Shown here piece after piece: positions 36,731 to 48,459 of a DNA stretch of 64,000 bases. The translations under genes were made by a program, and so were the position numbers. Source of the stretch: Breviolum minutum Mf 1.05b.01 (taxonomy: Eukaryota > Sar > Dinophyceae > Suessiales > Symbiodiniaceae); NCBI GenBank assembly GCA_000507305.1, contig DF241176.1, positions 2,593 to 66,592 of the forward strand, in the 5' to 3' direction. Within the stretch, counting starts at the first letter, position 1. The number at the start of each line of letters is the position of its first letter. Below the pieces are notes generated by a model. The model was not told where the DNA came from, ran no database searches, and saw only the letters and a list, made by a program, of their open reading frames with translations.

Positions 36731-37018
36731 CTTTGGAAACTCATTGTGCAGATGTAGAGTGGCCACTAACAAACCCCACAAGAGTGCTTGTAGCAGCCAT
36801 GGATGAGTTTATATTAGGATGTATTAGTATCTATTAGCAAGCATACATTTTGAGCTTCGCTAAGCTGCCAATGTGCAACCCAACCAACAGAATAGATTAT
36901 GGACAAAATTATGCAAAATGCATATCCTAGCTTTCGTTGTTTTGTTCTTAGTTGTTGATCAGGTTGTCATCCAGCCCATTCACCAGCCCCACTACTCACC
37001 TACACAGATGAATTTTCC

Positions 37019-37315
37019 ATGGTTGCTAGGTTTCAGCAGAAGTGGGGACTCCCCGACCCGGTGAAGAAGCGTCATCATGGAACTGAAAACAGTCCCTTGA
37101 AATCCAAATATCAGAAAGTGGACTCGCCACCGAAAGCTGTGCCAAAAGCGAACACCGCAGCTGCAGAGGCAACCCAGGCTCCGGAGGACGCCAACATGAA
37201 GGACGGCGAGATGGAGCAGAAGCCGAAAGATGCAGAAGAATTGCAAGGCGAAGATGTTGCGCAAGACGGCGAAAAGGATGAGGCACCGGCTGAGGTTGAA
37301 GAACCTGTCAGCTAG
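37019..37315 (+). CDS. Small charged hypothetical protein
   Basis: ATG 37019 opens a 98-residue frame. It has a basic first third (KKRHHGTENSPLKSKYQK) and a strongly acidic, Ala/Pro/Glu-rich remainder (MKDGEMEQKPKDAEELQGED), predicted disordered. It lies between tandem copies 2 and 3 on the same strand. Codon-like composition and direction support it; it could be the 3' exon of copy 2 or an independent gene. Confidence 0.4.
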   Translation: MVARFQQKWGLPDPVKKRHHGTENSPLKSKYQKVDSPPKAVPKANTAAAEATQAPEDANMKDGEMEQKPKDAEELQGEDVAQDGEKDEAPAEVEEPVS

Positions 37316-38522
37316 ATTGCTAATGATGCTCGAGGACAGTCTGTGCCATTTCTGCTTGGAAGGCCTTGCATGTCAACCTGAACCAGTACTTGTGTTTCCA
37401 ACCATGCTTCTCATGTTTCAGAATGGCCATTCCAAAATCTTTCCATGAGAGTGGGCAGGGTACAAACGAGCATTCATGCAGGCAATCTTTTGTTCTTGAA
37501 GTGCAGGCTAGGTGGAACGCTGCAGGATTTCTGAAGGTTGTATTGACATTTTTCATATACATAATTTTGATCTACCTGTGGGCCCACCATGGTCTGCACG
37601 TCCGACTTGAGTCATGATGATACATGCTTGGAGCTGCCTTCACAGTAATGGATCCACATAAAGTTCATAAAAGTCCAAACCTGCCAAATTGATTCCAGAA
37701 AGAAGAATAATAGATACTAATAGCATCTAATGCCAAAAGCAAGGGTCTCTATGTCAATTGGGATATTGTTTCGTGTTACTGAATTTTGCTTTGAATTTGT
37801 GAGGATGGCAACCAAGCAAGTTACTCACATTTTGCCAGGTTGCATGGGCTGTCACTAAAGGAAAAACTTAGCTTTCTGAAAGTTTCTGTCATCTGCGTAC
37901 TTGGCTTACCATTTCGTTCTGTTGCAGGTTCAGGGATCCTTTTGGGGGTGACAGGCCCATGTCAACCGATGCCGACCATTTGATTTCTTCGAATCATGAT
38001 CAACAAGTGGACAAGATGCACCAGATGACATCAGCTATGACCAGCAGAAAAATGCAGCAAATATTGTCTTCCAGTGTTTTGAACAACTCCAACTTGAAAA
38101 TTGATTTGGATTCCAGAGTTTGGATTTCGGATTTGTCGATTTTGCAAAAGATATACCCAGCTGACTAGGGTTGGCGGGCTACTCGGAAATTGGCAATCGC
38201 AGTGTATTTGCAAGTATTTGCAATACGATTTATTATTCACTCATTTTTCGTCTGTCAGGTACTTGGATGAATTTTATATGCCTTATCTCTCTTGTTTCCT
38301 CAGGTTTTCTCCAGCACAGCCATTTCCTTTCTCTCAAGAGAAAGGCCAACAAGGACGGTGAGCGCCACAATTCTGTGGCAACTTTTGCTGTTCACCATGT
38401 TGATGCGGCGAGCGGAGTTTATGGTTGCTCCAAACATCATTCCTATGCGTGAGGATGATATTGTGTTTCTGGGCCTGTTTGCTGCCATGGGAAAAGTGAG
38501 AAAGAAATTGTAGAGAGTTGAG

Positions 38523-40590
38523 TTGACTTGTCAGTTTGGCAACGGCGTTCTTAGGTGGCCTGGGATGACAGAGGTACTGCCTCTTGGTGGTGAAAGACAT
38601 GGAGACAGAGCCAAAACCCTCGAAGCCAAACAGCGGTCGGTATATAATCCCTGCGTAAAGATTATCAAAAAGAAATTCTTGCAGAACAGAATTGGAGATG
38701 TGCCGCTCTACTACCGTCGAGGGTGGCTGCGGCATGCTGAGCCCGAGTTTGCGAGTATGTCTTACACTTCGTGCCTGACTGAAGATGAGATTGCAAACAT
38801 GGTGGGATTCATGCTGGGATGGACTCCAGATGACAATCTTCCAAGGACAGGTGTTAATGGTGTTTTAGTTAGTTGCTAATAATAGCTAGTTGCAATATTG
38901 CATATACCTGTTTGGATAGATTGATGCTTTCCATAGGAACATGTATTGAGATTCCCGTTGGAGGAAAGATGATGCTGGCATGAGAAAGGTGTCTCGCTTT
39001 GCAGAATCCGTTTTTTTTCATTTGGCCTCCTTGTGGAAATGAAAAATGATTTGAAGAAACCACAATCATGAATCTGTTTGGCAAGAGCCAATGCTGCAAC
39101 AGGCTGCAAAATGCGAATATTTACGACGTGGACGACCTTTGCAGCTGGCCCGATGGACAATAACGGAAATTACTCGGTTTATGGTGCAAGCCCGCCAAGG
39201 TGAGGATATTGGTGCTTACCGCAACATGTTTGAGATTTCGCCTGGCAGGGCAGCAGCCCCAATGCCATCATGGGTCGTTTCAATGGAGCAGTCTGCCAAA
39301 AGGCAAAAAGTCGAGGTAGGAGGGTTGTTCAGGGATTTTTGGCATTGAGTGCAGGCTCACATTCACAGAAAACATGAATTCTGAATTACACGCCATAGTA
39401 CTGTATATCCTTTATCTTATAGATCACTTGGACGCACACTTGAAGGTCCCAAACTTGATTTATTGTATTTAAAAAAGTTTGGCGCCTTCTGTACTATACG
39501 TTTTTTTCAGATTTTGGATTCTGGATTTTAAGTTTTTTGGGTGCAGAATTTGGTACAAGTCTTTGATTCTACATAAGATAAGAATACTGTGCACGCTGAC
39601 CCGGGTTCGCAGAAACACATTGCCCAGCAGTCTGCCCGCAGGAACCTACAAAATTTCCAGCGAGAGGGTACTATGGCTTCTTTGAGAACAGGAGTGTGAA
39701 TGGCAGTAGATTTCTTGTGAGTCACCCGTCTTTTCCGATGGGCTTGCAACTTGCGCACCTTTGGCGAGGAATTACACTTAATACAGCTCGCAACTTTTTG
39801 ATTGCAAGGAATCCACCGCCTTTACTTAATAAGACTGCTGTGTTTAGACCCAGTAGTAGTGGGCCAGGTTCGAGGTGATTGGAGAAGCTGCAATTTGCTT
39901 CAATTAGATTCAATTAGTGGATGTTGCATTTTTTTTGCTTTACCAGGTATAAGCTGATGGATGGTCAGCGCATGAGGATCTCTACCGGATCAGAGTGCGA
40001 TGTGATTCAGCAAGGGGCTTCATCGGATTGTATGGAGGACATCTGTTTTGTGCGCGACCTCTTTAACAATTTTGCACCTGCTGGCCCCATGGCTGGTCCA
40101 ATCAAAGAATGGGTCATGAATCCAGCTGATTTTGAGATTGAGGGACTCGAGGCCACTGGCCAGCTTCTTTTTCAATGACTTTTTAATCCTAAAATCCGAG
40201 AGAAAACAGTTGGCGCATTGTTGTGAGGAATGCAAATCCGTTTCCCACATGCTACCATCGCACCTCAAGATTTTGTGCGAAAAAATGGTAATCCGTAATT
40301 GTCGTCGCTATTTGTATCTATTGAAGTGACCAAGCACTGCAGCTAACACAGTTTGGGTTTCTTCCTCATGTGGTGATGCTTGAATTTCACAAATCTTTCT
40401 TCAAAACTTGTAGGTGGTTGAGTATGAGGCCGCCCTGACAGACGTCATTGACTTTGATTCGGTGGTGTATCCGGATGCTGGCTATTGCGGAAGCTACGTT
40501 GACAGGAGCTTTGATGGTTCATACTTTGTTGTCTCGAATCCAAACCTTCCTTATTGCATGAAAGTTGCGTGCCACCGGCTGCATGAATAA
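38523..40590 (+). CDS. Tandem gene family, copy 3 (unrecognised, multi-exon)
   Basis: Exon A (38523 to about 38850) ends in TEDEIANMVGFMLGWTPDDN. Exon B (39091 to about 39318) holds EYLRRGRPLQLARWTITEIT. Two exon-C-like blocks follow: about 39645-39770, read FPARGYYGFFENRSVNG and FLVSHPSFP in one frame, and 40412-40590, read DAGYCGSYVDRSFDGSYFVV and NPNLPY. Between them, 39951-40178 is an open, acidic exon-like stretch (LMDGQRMRISTGSECDV) without a match in the other copies. No exon D or E was found, so this copy looks incomplete or rearranged, with an internal exon duplication. Confidence 0.55.
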
Positions 40591-41109
40591 AAACGCATTT
40601 GCGGGGAATTGAAATAAGAGTTTACCTCGATCTGTATCAAAGTCCAGGTTGAACAGCCCATAGTTCTTATTCACATGTGTTCCGGTGGATTGTAGGCTTC
40701 GCTCGGAAACATTTGTCAATTTTGTTCGGTACAAAGGCTGGAATGTGAATTTCTTCGGTCCAAAGACAACATCAACATGTTTGACTCTGGTATGTTGATG
40801 TATATATTTTCAATTTCAATTTTGAGCACTATGTGATCTGGCACGTAACTCTGCCAGGTGCAAGCAAAATCCTGGAGAAGTTTTTGAGATGTCGGTGTCA
40901 TCAGGTGGTCTGTCAGTTGTAACAAAGAAGGTCGGGCGAGAAATTCACATCTCCACGGCCAAAACGATGTTTTCTTTCCTTGCACTGGTGTACAAACACC
41001 CAGCAAAGATAGCGGAGCTCGCCCCATGGAAAGCGGGGCACGAATGTTAAAGTTTCTTTTCTTCAGTGTGTATTTATGTGGCATCATTTGCAGACTTCAA
41101 TTAGCATGT

Positions 41110-41900
41110 ATTAGCAGCTAGGTGGATTTTGCTCTTGCCTCAGAATGGCCAGTCTTGACATTCTGGCGCCGAAAGAAAGGAGTTGCAGGAGTGTTCACAT
41201 CAGTTGCATTCGGGATAGGAGCGCCTTTAAAAGGCCCAGAAAAAACCGCAGTGGAAAGAACTCGGGATGTGATTTTTTTCATTGCGAACGCCTTTTCTTC
41301 GGTATCCAAGTGGTTGATAAAAAAACCTGAGTCGTGCTCCAAAGCTGGAAACAAGTAAACAACTTGGGGATGGCAGCCACAAACCAGCCACAGACACAAT
41401 GAACTTGCCAGAAATCGAAACGGGATTGTGAAGCGATCATCAGACTTCATGTTCATTGTGTATAAAATTATTCATATATATATATATATATATCAGTTTT
41501 TCACACCCCACCCCCCTCGCAATTCCAAAAAATATACCGCACTTATTTTTTTTTTAATGAATGCTTGCGTAGGGGGCCGGGTGGGGGCTGGGTGGCTGGA
41601 CCGTCGTCTGCGTGCTCGGCAACAAAGGGGGGATGGAGTACATCCCTCCTTTGTTGCCGAGATGTTTGACCACAAGGATCTCGTGAGGAGGTGCTTGTGG
41701 GCACAGTCATGGACTTTTTTTCAGCCAGTGGTTGGGTCAAGTGATGTTGCTGGTAGCAAGATTTCCGGGGCCATACTAAAACAGTTCACTAAAATGTTCA
41801 AACAAAACATAAGGGGAAGCAACTGCTGAAGAAATAAAAAAATATCCACAGACAATGCGAGAAAGAGACTAATGGATGTTTCAAAAGATTCGGTGGGTCA
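41110..41900. other. No recognised gene; short inverted repeat and (TA)n
   Basis: (TA)n at 41474-41493. An inverted repeat GCTCGGCAACAAAGG (41613-41627) pairs with CCTTTGTTGCCGAG (41648-41661), including a perfect 14-bp match. No gene is supported. Confidence 0.5.
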
Positions 41901-42023
41901 TTGTGGGCGAGAAGATTGCAGCTGTTTTTGTTGGAGCTTTTGCGGCTATTTCATGTTTTGTTGCAACAGTTGCTGCTAAAAGCCCCTATTAGCAACTATT
42001 TGTGCCCATTAGCAAATACACAG

Positions 42024-42192
42024 TGGCAGCAGCAGTGGTGGCGGCTTGGCGGCGGCTTGGCGGCGGCGGCTTGGCGGTGGCGGCTTGGCGGCGGCTTGGC
42101 GGCGGCTTGGCGGCGGCAGCTTGGCGGCGGTAGCAGCGGGAGCAGTGGCGGCGGCTTGGCGGCGGCAGCAGCGGTTTGGCGGCAGTGGCGGC
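42024..42192. repeat. G-rich (TTGGCGGCGGC)n minisatellite
   Basis: Repeats of GGCGGCTTGGCGGC abut an assembly gap, which probably reflects more of the same repeat. Glycine/alanine frames across it are artefacts. Confidence 0.95.
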
Positions 42193-42514
42193 NNNNNNNN
42201 NNNNNNNNNNNNNNNNNNNNNNNNNNNNNNNNNNNNNNNNNNNNNNNNNNNNNNNNNNNNNNNNNNNNNNNNNNNNNNNNNNNNNNNNNNNNNNNNNNNN
42301 NNNNNNNNNNNNNNNNNNNNNNNNNNNNNNNNNNNNNNNNNNNNNNNNNNNNNNNNNNNNNNNNNNNNNNNNNNNNNNNNNNNNNNNNNNNNNNNNNNNN
42401 NNNNNNNNNNNNNNNNNNNNNNNNNNNNNNNNNNNNNNNNNNNNNNNNNNNNNNNNNNNNNNNNNNNNNNNNNNNNNNNNNNNNNNNNNNNNNNNNNNNN
42501 NNNNNNNNNNNNNN
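42193..42514. other. Assembly gap (322 N)
   Basis: Run of N between the G-rich minisatellite and an open coding frame that starts directly at the gap's right edge. The 5' part of the next gene may be missing here. Confidence 0.99.
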
Positions 42515-43966
42515 GGAGAATCTGAAATTTAGGCGGTACAGTATATCCCGAAACAATGAACGATTGGCTAGTACGATTTTGCTTCTACAAAAGGAATTAT
42601 ATCCGGACTGTTGTGCGTTAATCTTCCGTATTTGGGTCAAAGGTTTGGATTTCCCAGTGTGGACCACCCAAGGTCAAGTGTGCATCAACAACCTCACCAT
42701 TTCTTGCAGATTTTGCCTCGAGGAGGGCGATGAAACACAGTGGACTGTAAAAGAGGCTCTGAAGCTGGTTTTTCGGACGCGTGACGACAAGAAGCGCATT
42801 GAGAAATACCAACAGCATTTGAAGCAGGTTACAGTTTTGTACAAGCAGATTTGGGGTGTTGAGTCAGACCCACCAATTTTGCCCATCAAATTTGGTCCGT
42901 CAGCGAAACCTCGCGAACCAGATACGCGAGCCGATGATGACGAAATTCATGTCAAAAGGCTGATGACTCCTACCTGTTTGTTGGTGACCTTCCTTGTGTG
43001 GGGGATGATGAGGAGAAGGCGTCAGTTTGAAGACGTGAAACTGGCCTCAGACAGTTTGTCTTCGTTGTGGCACCTCTGTTTTGCCACCCTGCAAACACAC
43101 AAGTTTCGAATTCAGAGGATGGATGACCAAATACGTTCCTTTCATGCATCTCGTGATGGGACGTCGTACGTTCGGTGCATTGTTTGTCCGGATGAAATAG
43201 CTACTTTCACAGAAGCTTGGGAGGCCATGCACAGAGAAAGCAGACCACACTGGATGACTGCTTCTGATCCAAATGAAGCAACTTTGCTCCAAATCCTGCT
43301 GTTTTTGCTTTGGCCGTCGCCACCTTGCAGCGACATCCAGCAGTACATGCAGCCTGTGACATTTCAGCTCCTTCAGCAGTTTTCCAGAATGGTCAATAAG
43401 ACTGGAAAACTGTTTGGGGACAGGGACGCTGTTGCTGTGGCCGACATTTTCAAAAACAGAGCCATTGTGTTTCAGCAAGAAGAACGACGAAAGCAGCTGT
43501 GTGCAGAATTCCTGCTAAAAGTTTGCGACTCTAGATTATGCATATTGGAGCCATTTTTTTGCCTTATTAAGTCTTATTTGCATTTATTTGCTAGCTCAAA
43601 GACCCAAAGCAATCCTTTGAAATGGAACAGTTGCATAGAATAGAATCCAATCTGACGCAAAAAACCTTCAAATCACCAGCTTGCTTTTGCAGCAAGCCTC
43701 ACCAAGGACATACATGGAACCACGATCCGAGAGGCTTTGGACAAGTTCAATCTCTCCATGGATGTGCCAAGATTTGCCTTTCAACTTTGCGTCAGAAGCA
43801 CAGGTTTTGCTCCTGTTTTTGTAAGTGTATTGGTGACTTGACGTTTCAATGTGGCCCAAATGAAGCTAAACCAGTTGACACTTTGATTCAGGTCGTCTAC
43901 ATTGCCCGGGCTATGGCAGAAGCGAAACACTGCCGAGTGTGGCATGCAGCTTGTATGCAATGAAAA
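42515..43966 (+). CDS. Unrecognised spliced gene, 5' end in gap
   Basis: The frame is open from the gap edge to at least about 43520. It reads a soluble, mixed helical protein with CRFCLEEGDETQW, a charged helix (RTRDDKKRIEKYQQHLKQVT) and CIVCPDEIATFTEAWEAM. Then comes an internal exon 43693-43827 (TTTTGCAG acceptor, GTAAGTG donor; reads LTKDIHGTTIREALDKFNLS) and a last exon from about 43892 to TGA at 43964-43966 (VVYIARAMAEAKHCRVWHAA). The continued frame past 43520 ends in a region with the TTATT(T)GCA spacer motif, so the first exon probably stops there. No domain is recognised. Confidence 0.55.
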
Positions 43967-44647
43967 TGAGGAAAGCTTGAGTGGAGCTATAGGTGTGAAT
44001 GTAAAACTTAAAATTATATCAGAAGCAGTACAGGCTTCAGCTTAGGAGATGGAACAACGGCTCTTCAATTGCCAGCTGCAAGCAGTTCTTTTCCTGTGGT
44101 ACGGTCGAAATCTAATTGAGACAAGTAGCATCAAATTGCAAGCCCCATATTGGTAGAAATACGATGAAGCAGGTCAAACTCCAGTTTTCAGATCTGTTTG
44201 CATCTCAATCGTCCAATTTATTGTAGATCAACGTACTGCAGTTCTGATTTTGAATGTTGTTTTACTGCTGAATCTAGTTGTGAAAACAATCAAAATAAGC
44301 ATAGTTCCATCGGATTTTGCAGAAGCAATTGAGTTGGTGATCCTGTTGTATTTGGGGCGGTGGTAGAAAATGACTGTTTTCCTTTTCCTTCCAAGGTGTT
44401 TGCAGATGGTTCCAGTGTGGCAAAGAAGCCAACAGACTTCTGCTTGCATTTATTTGGAAATGTTCAGACATCATGACCATTCCTTTTGGGTCTTATTTTG
44501 TGCTATTTGTTTTTATTAGCACAAACCCCAGCGCAACCATTGTAAACAGTCAAAGAAAGACAGCTAGGTACAGTAGATGTTCAGCCAATGCTTTGTGAGC
44601 CGCACAGTCGCATCCCTGGTAGATTTTTTTTTCAGCTGGTGGAGTGG

Positions 44648-44722
44648 TGAAGGAAGGAAGGAAGGCAGGAAGGGAGGGCAAGGAAGGAAGGAAGAAAGGC
44701 AGGAAGGAATGAAGGAATGAGG
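44648..44722. repeat. (GGAA)n degenerate microsatellite
   Basis: GGAAGGAAGG-type run with GGCAGGAAGG interruptions. No gene is recognised from about 44.0 to 46.5 kb. Confidence 0.95.
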
Positions 44723-44899
44723 ATTTTCCAGAACCAATTTTTTGAAACTATGCGAAAAAAAATCAAAATCTCAACCCCCTCACACACCCCTTCCTTTCTA
44801 CACTTTTTTTCCAACTAGGTGCTAATAGTGCGAAATAGTACCAAATGTGGAGGATACCCCCCTACTGTCCTCCTTCCTTCTGCTTGCTTCCAAGACCTT

Positions 44900-46580
44900 C
44901 CTATGGAAAATTGAACCTTTGCAAATTTCAGAAAATATGCGATAAGCTTCATGGATGTTTTCTGAGGAATTGGCGTATGTCTGGCTCCTGAGATTCAGCG
45001 AGGCTTCACAGCTCCCCCATTGAAGGACTCAGGTTTGCAGCATCAAATCACATTTGAATACGTGATGCATGTTGCGGCAGACTGGACAGTCTTGCAGACA
45101 TTATTGACTTGAGAGGCAGAAGGAGATGTGAAGAGTTGTCAGAACATTTCATTCCTCTATGATTTGGCGGTTTGAGACTGAGGGCATGCCACGGGTGATA
45201 TCTGAAGTCCTGAATGGATCTTCAATGTTCAGGCCTTTCAGACCCGGCATGTTCACATCAGTGAGTCTATTTGCAGTTATTTGCATCTAAATTGATATTT
45301 GTGGGAAAAATATGTAGCATTCAGTACCTGATCAAGCAAAACTTTTGGTTGGGCACATTTCTCGATCAAATGCAGATTATTTGCTTACTGTATTTTCTTG
45401 TCCACTGGCTGTTTCAGCGGGAAACATCCAAACAATCACTGGGCCGCGTTTGAGACTGTCCCAGGCCAGCTCTGATGAAACGTGAGTGCAACGCCTATTT
45501 TGCCAGAACCCTATGAAAAGTGGGTGGAGGTAATGTCAATATTGCAGATCCTTTTCAGTTTCGAAACCTTGGACTTCTACATCAATGCCGTACACTTCAT
45601 TCAATTGGTGATCCTCACGCATGGCGTCTTCGGCGTCTTTCTCGTCCTCGCCTTGCGGCTGACGTACGAGACTGCGCCCTACGCTAACGGATCACCTATA
45701 CAGCATGGACCTCTCCACTGCAATTCCAACCTTTTGGGAACAATGGCCTCTTATCCTCAACACTTGTGACCCTCTATCCGTCTCGTCTTCGCAGATGGTG
45801 GACGGATTCAAGGTCACTGTTCTCGATTATCTATTTTCTCATTCCTTCTCTCTTTGAGCGCCTCGGCGGCTGGCGGACTGCTTAGCTCCGCGCAACACGC
45901 CCTTGTTGCGGGCTCCTTTGCTCGTCTGCCTCTGCCTTGTGCTCCTCTCCCAGTATCTCCCCTCCCGTGTCCGCTCTGATACGGTATGGTTGGTACTGTG
46001 GCTGGCGAGGGTGCCCCAAGGTCCCTGTCATTAGTTCGTTCTTCGGGAGTCTGCTGGACTCGCCCTTTTTCGTTCTATGACAGTTCCCTTGTTGTGCCCC
46101 GTCCCTTCTTGCTGTCGTCGTTTCACCCACCGAACGCTCTCTGCGTGGTTTTTGTGGCTGAATGTTGTCTTTTGCGGTACTGGCTCGGCTTCTACCTCAA
46201 TTGACAACTTCTGGCCATGTTTCACTGTCATTGACTTACAGGCAACCTCGTAACTATAACAACATATGCTCCAGGCCACTTTTCACCAAGTCCAACTGGC
46301 TGAGCATACTTGTCGCAAATCCAATTCTTTATTGTTACATTATACAAAGTCTGCAGCATCTTCCAACCCATGAAGCAAGCAACGCGTTACCCCTCGGACG
46401 GTTGACGTGCGTGCTCTCGGCGTAGCCAACTAGCCCTTGATCTAACTGTCCGAGGAACAGGCTACACCTATACCCCCCTGCACTCTCCGGGAGACTGCAT
46501 TGTGGTTGGTGTTTTTTGCGTTTTTGGTTTTGTGATTGTTGCTTTCAAGGAAACCGGTTTCCAATGAATTTGCGACTCTT
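44900..46580. other. No recognised gene
   Basis: Pyrimidine-rich plus strand around 45.85-46.15 kb with weak open frames on both strands; none has a recognisable domain. Confidence 0.4.
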
Positions 46581-46588
46581 CTCTTTGT

Positions 46589-48450
46589 TTACGCTGACAG
46601 AAGGGCGACCGCCCGGACAACGACCTTCGTTGAGCCATGCAGCATCCAGACAAAAAAATAAGCATGGGCTGCGATATTTTCTTTAGTGAGAACCATCAGC
46701 TTAAGGCTCGGGTCAAAGACCAATAATCCAGCCAGCAAGACAGCAGCAGACCGGGTTTTGCCAGCTCCAAAGACACCACTTATTGCCAAGCCAGTACGCC
46801 CTTCACACAAGGCTAGTACAATAGCACTCAACGTAGCCAGTACATGGAAGACGGCGAAGTGGCCGGATGGCAGCGTGTAAAGCAACCTGTGCTTCATTTT
46901 CGCAATGAACAGTCTCGATTCCAATGGCGAACCATAACAGTTTGAGAGCTGCATGAAAGAGCTTCTGGCGCTGGGTTAGTGCACTGGAGTCCACAGCACA
47001 ACCTCAACCTTTCACGGGACATGCGGAGAAAGAGCTCTAGTTCCTGGGCACTCTTGGTATCTCCACTATGGTAAATGTTCTGGAACACCCAGGAGTGCTT
47101 TTCTCCATCATCATTCCCCTGCAAATGGTGCACCTCACCATAAGGGAGATCGGAGCACCTGTCCAGAGCAGCACTGCAGTAGGTACGAGCCAACCGCTCA
47201 GGCAACCACGCAAAGTAGGTGCGAATTGGCGACACATATTTCCAAAACTTGTGCTGTCCTTGCCACGGCTGGCTTGTTTGTGTGCAGATCAGCGGCAAGA
47301 GCAATCAGTACACTTTGGAAGTGGCCAACTCTACTCCGGAAACAGATGAGGACTGTATTGCCTGAGCGCAATCCCATTTGAATGCGTTGCTTGTCATATG
47401 GAGGTCCAGCCTCCCTTTCAAACGACTCGGTAGTCCGGTTTGGAAGCAAGGCAGTGGCCAAAAGCAAGAGTGGTTTATGATCCCAGGCAATTGCTACGTG
47501 CATAATGCCCGACCTTGAAAGAGCTTGGTCGCATTGAGGGTATACTCCACATCCCACTCACCCCACGCAGTGCGCTCAGCGATACGGTAAGATGAGGCAA
47601 ACCGTCGCCTTCTTGGACTGCACCGGCACCATTTGCGGTAGGATCATATCCAGGAAGTGCACCAGACGAGGGAGTGGAAGGCGTTGTAAGAATGCAGCCA
47701 TGAGGCGGCAAACTTCCCCCCAAAGGTAACTTCCCGAATCAGCGCATCTCTGACCATGTCCCAGGAAATCTTTGCACTGGAAGTCACTCCTAGTTGTTGG
47801 ACCCCAATCGCGAGGACCTCATCTGAAGAAACAGGGGCCACTTCTCCAAACAGCCCCATTAGCTGGTGCAACATCAGGGTATTGACGTAGGAGCTGATAT
47901 AAAGGATATCTACCATGTGGCAGACTGAGATCAATCCAATGTCCGTAAGAATGTTCACAGGTTCCAAAATGCTCCCGCAACTCCTGCGTGCTCCTATCCA
48001 CGATGCAGTACTTGCAATTAAGGGAGCTCAGAGTCTCATCATAGGGATGCCACTGACAAAGCCGATCTGTGGTGAGATGGATCAACATGAGACGGTCACC
48101 ATGTTCAGGTAATATTCCATGTAGCAATGGCGGGGGACAGGAGATGCCTCCCAAAATGCCTCCTACCTGGACGGGCATGTTCCACAAGAGATGCAGTAGA
48201 CAAATGCCACTATAGGAGCCAGCCGAGAATCTCACATAGACTTGAGCAGGTCGGGGATCAACCAGGCATCTGCCCAGGTACCGGTGTTTACGGGCACCGA
48301 GTAACAAATCAAGCATCAACTTCATTCCCGCAATCCAAGATCTCAAGTTCACAGGTTCCAGTTGTAGCCCCTGGGAACACATTAAGCACATTTTTCGCTG
48401 CCAAACCCCTCTTGGAACCAAACTTCTAAACTCACGAATGACTTGGAACT
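46589..48450 (-). pseudogene. Decayed P-loop/helicase-like gene
   Basis: Minus-strand fragments in several frames read as one broken protein. From 5' to 3', about 48450-47820 has CKYCIVDRSTQELREHFGTC, a C2HC zinc-finger-like block. The stretch 47557-47200 includes MGLRSGNTVLICFRS. The stretch 47304-46894 has AWLPERLARTYCSAALDRC and HHLQGNDDGEKHSWVF. The stretch 46954-46589 has GVFGAGKTRSAAVLLAGLLV, a Walker A box (GxxGxGKT), then LKLMVLTKENIAAHA, as in SF1-type helicases. Frame changes and stops between the blocks mean it cannot make one product as it stands. It is probably a relic of a repetitive mobile or expanded gene family. The 70-bp minisatellite lies at its 5' side. Confidence 0.55.
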
Positions 48451-48459
48451 GTAAAGTAT

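Noticed and set aside
41901..42514. Gly/Ala/Arg-rich frames joined to the gene at 42515
   Set aside because: They arise from the GGC minisatellite plus the N gap; the gene's true 5' end is unknown.
45882..46130. Minus-strand 82-codon frame rich in charged residues
   Set aside because: No homologue recognised, no splice context, and it looks like compositional openness of a pyrimidine-rich tract.
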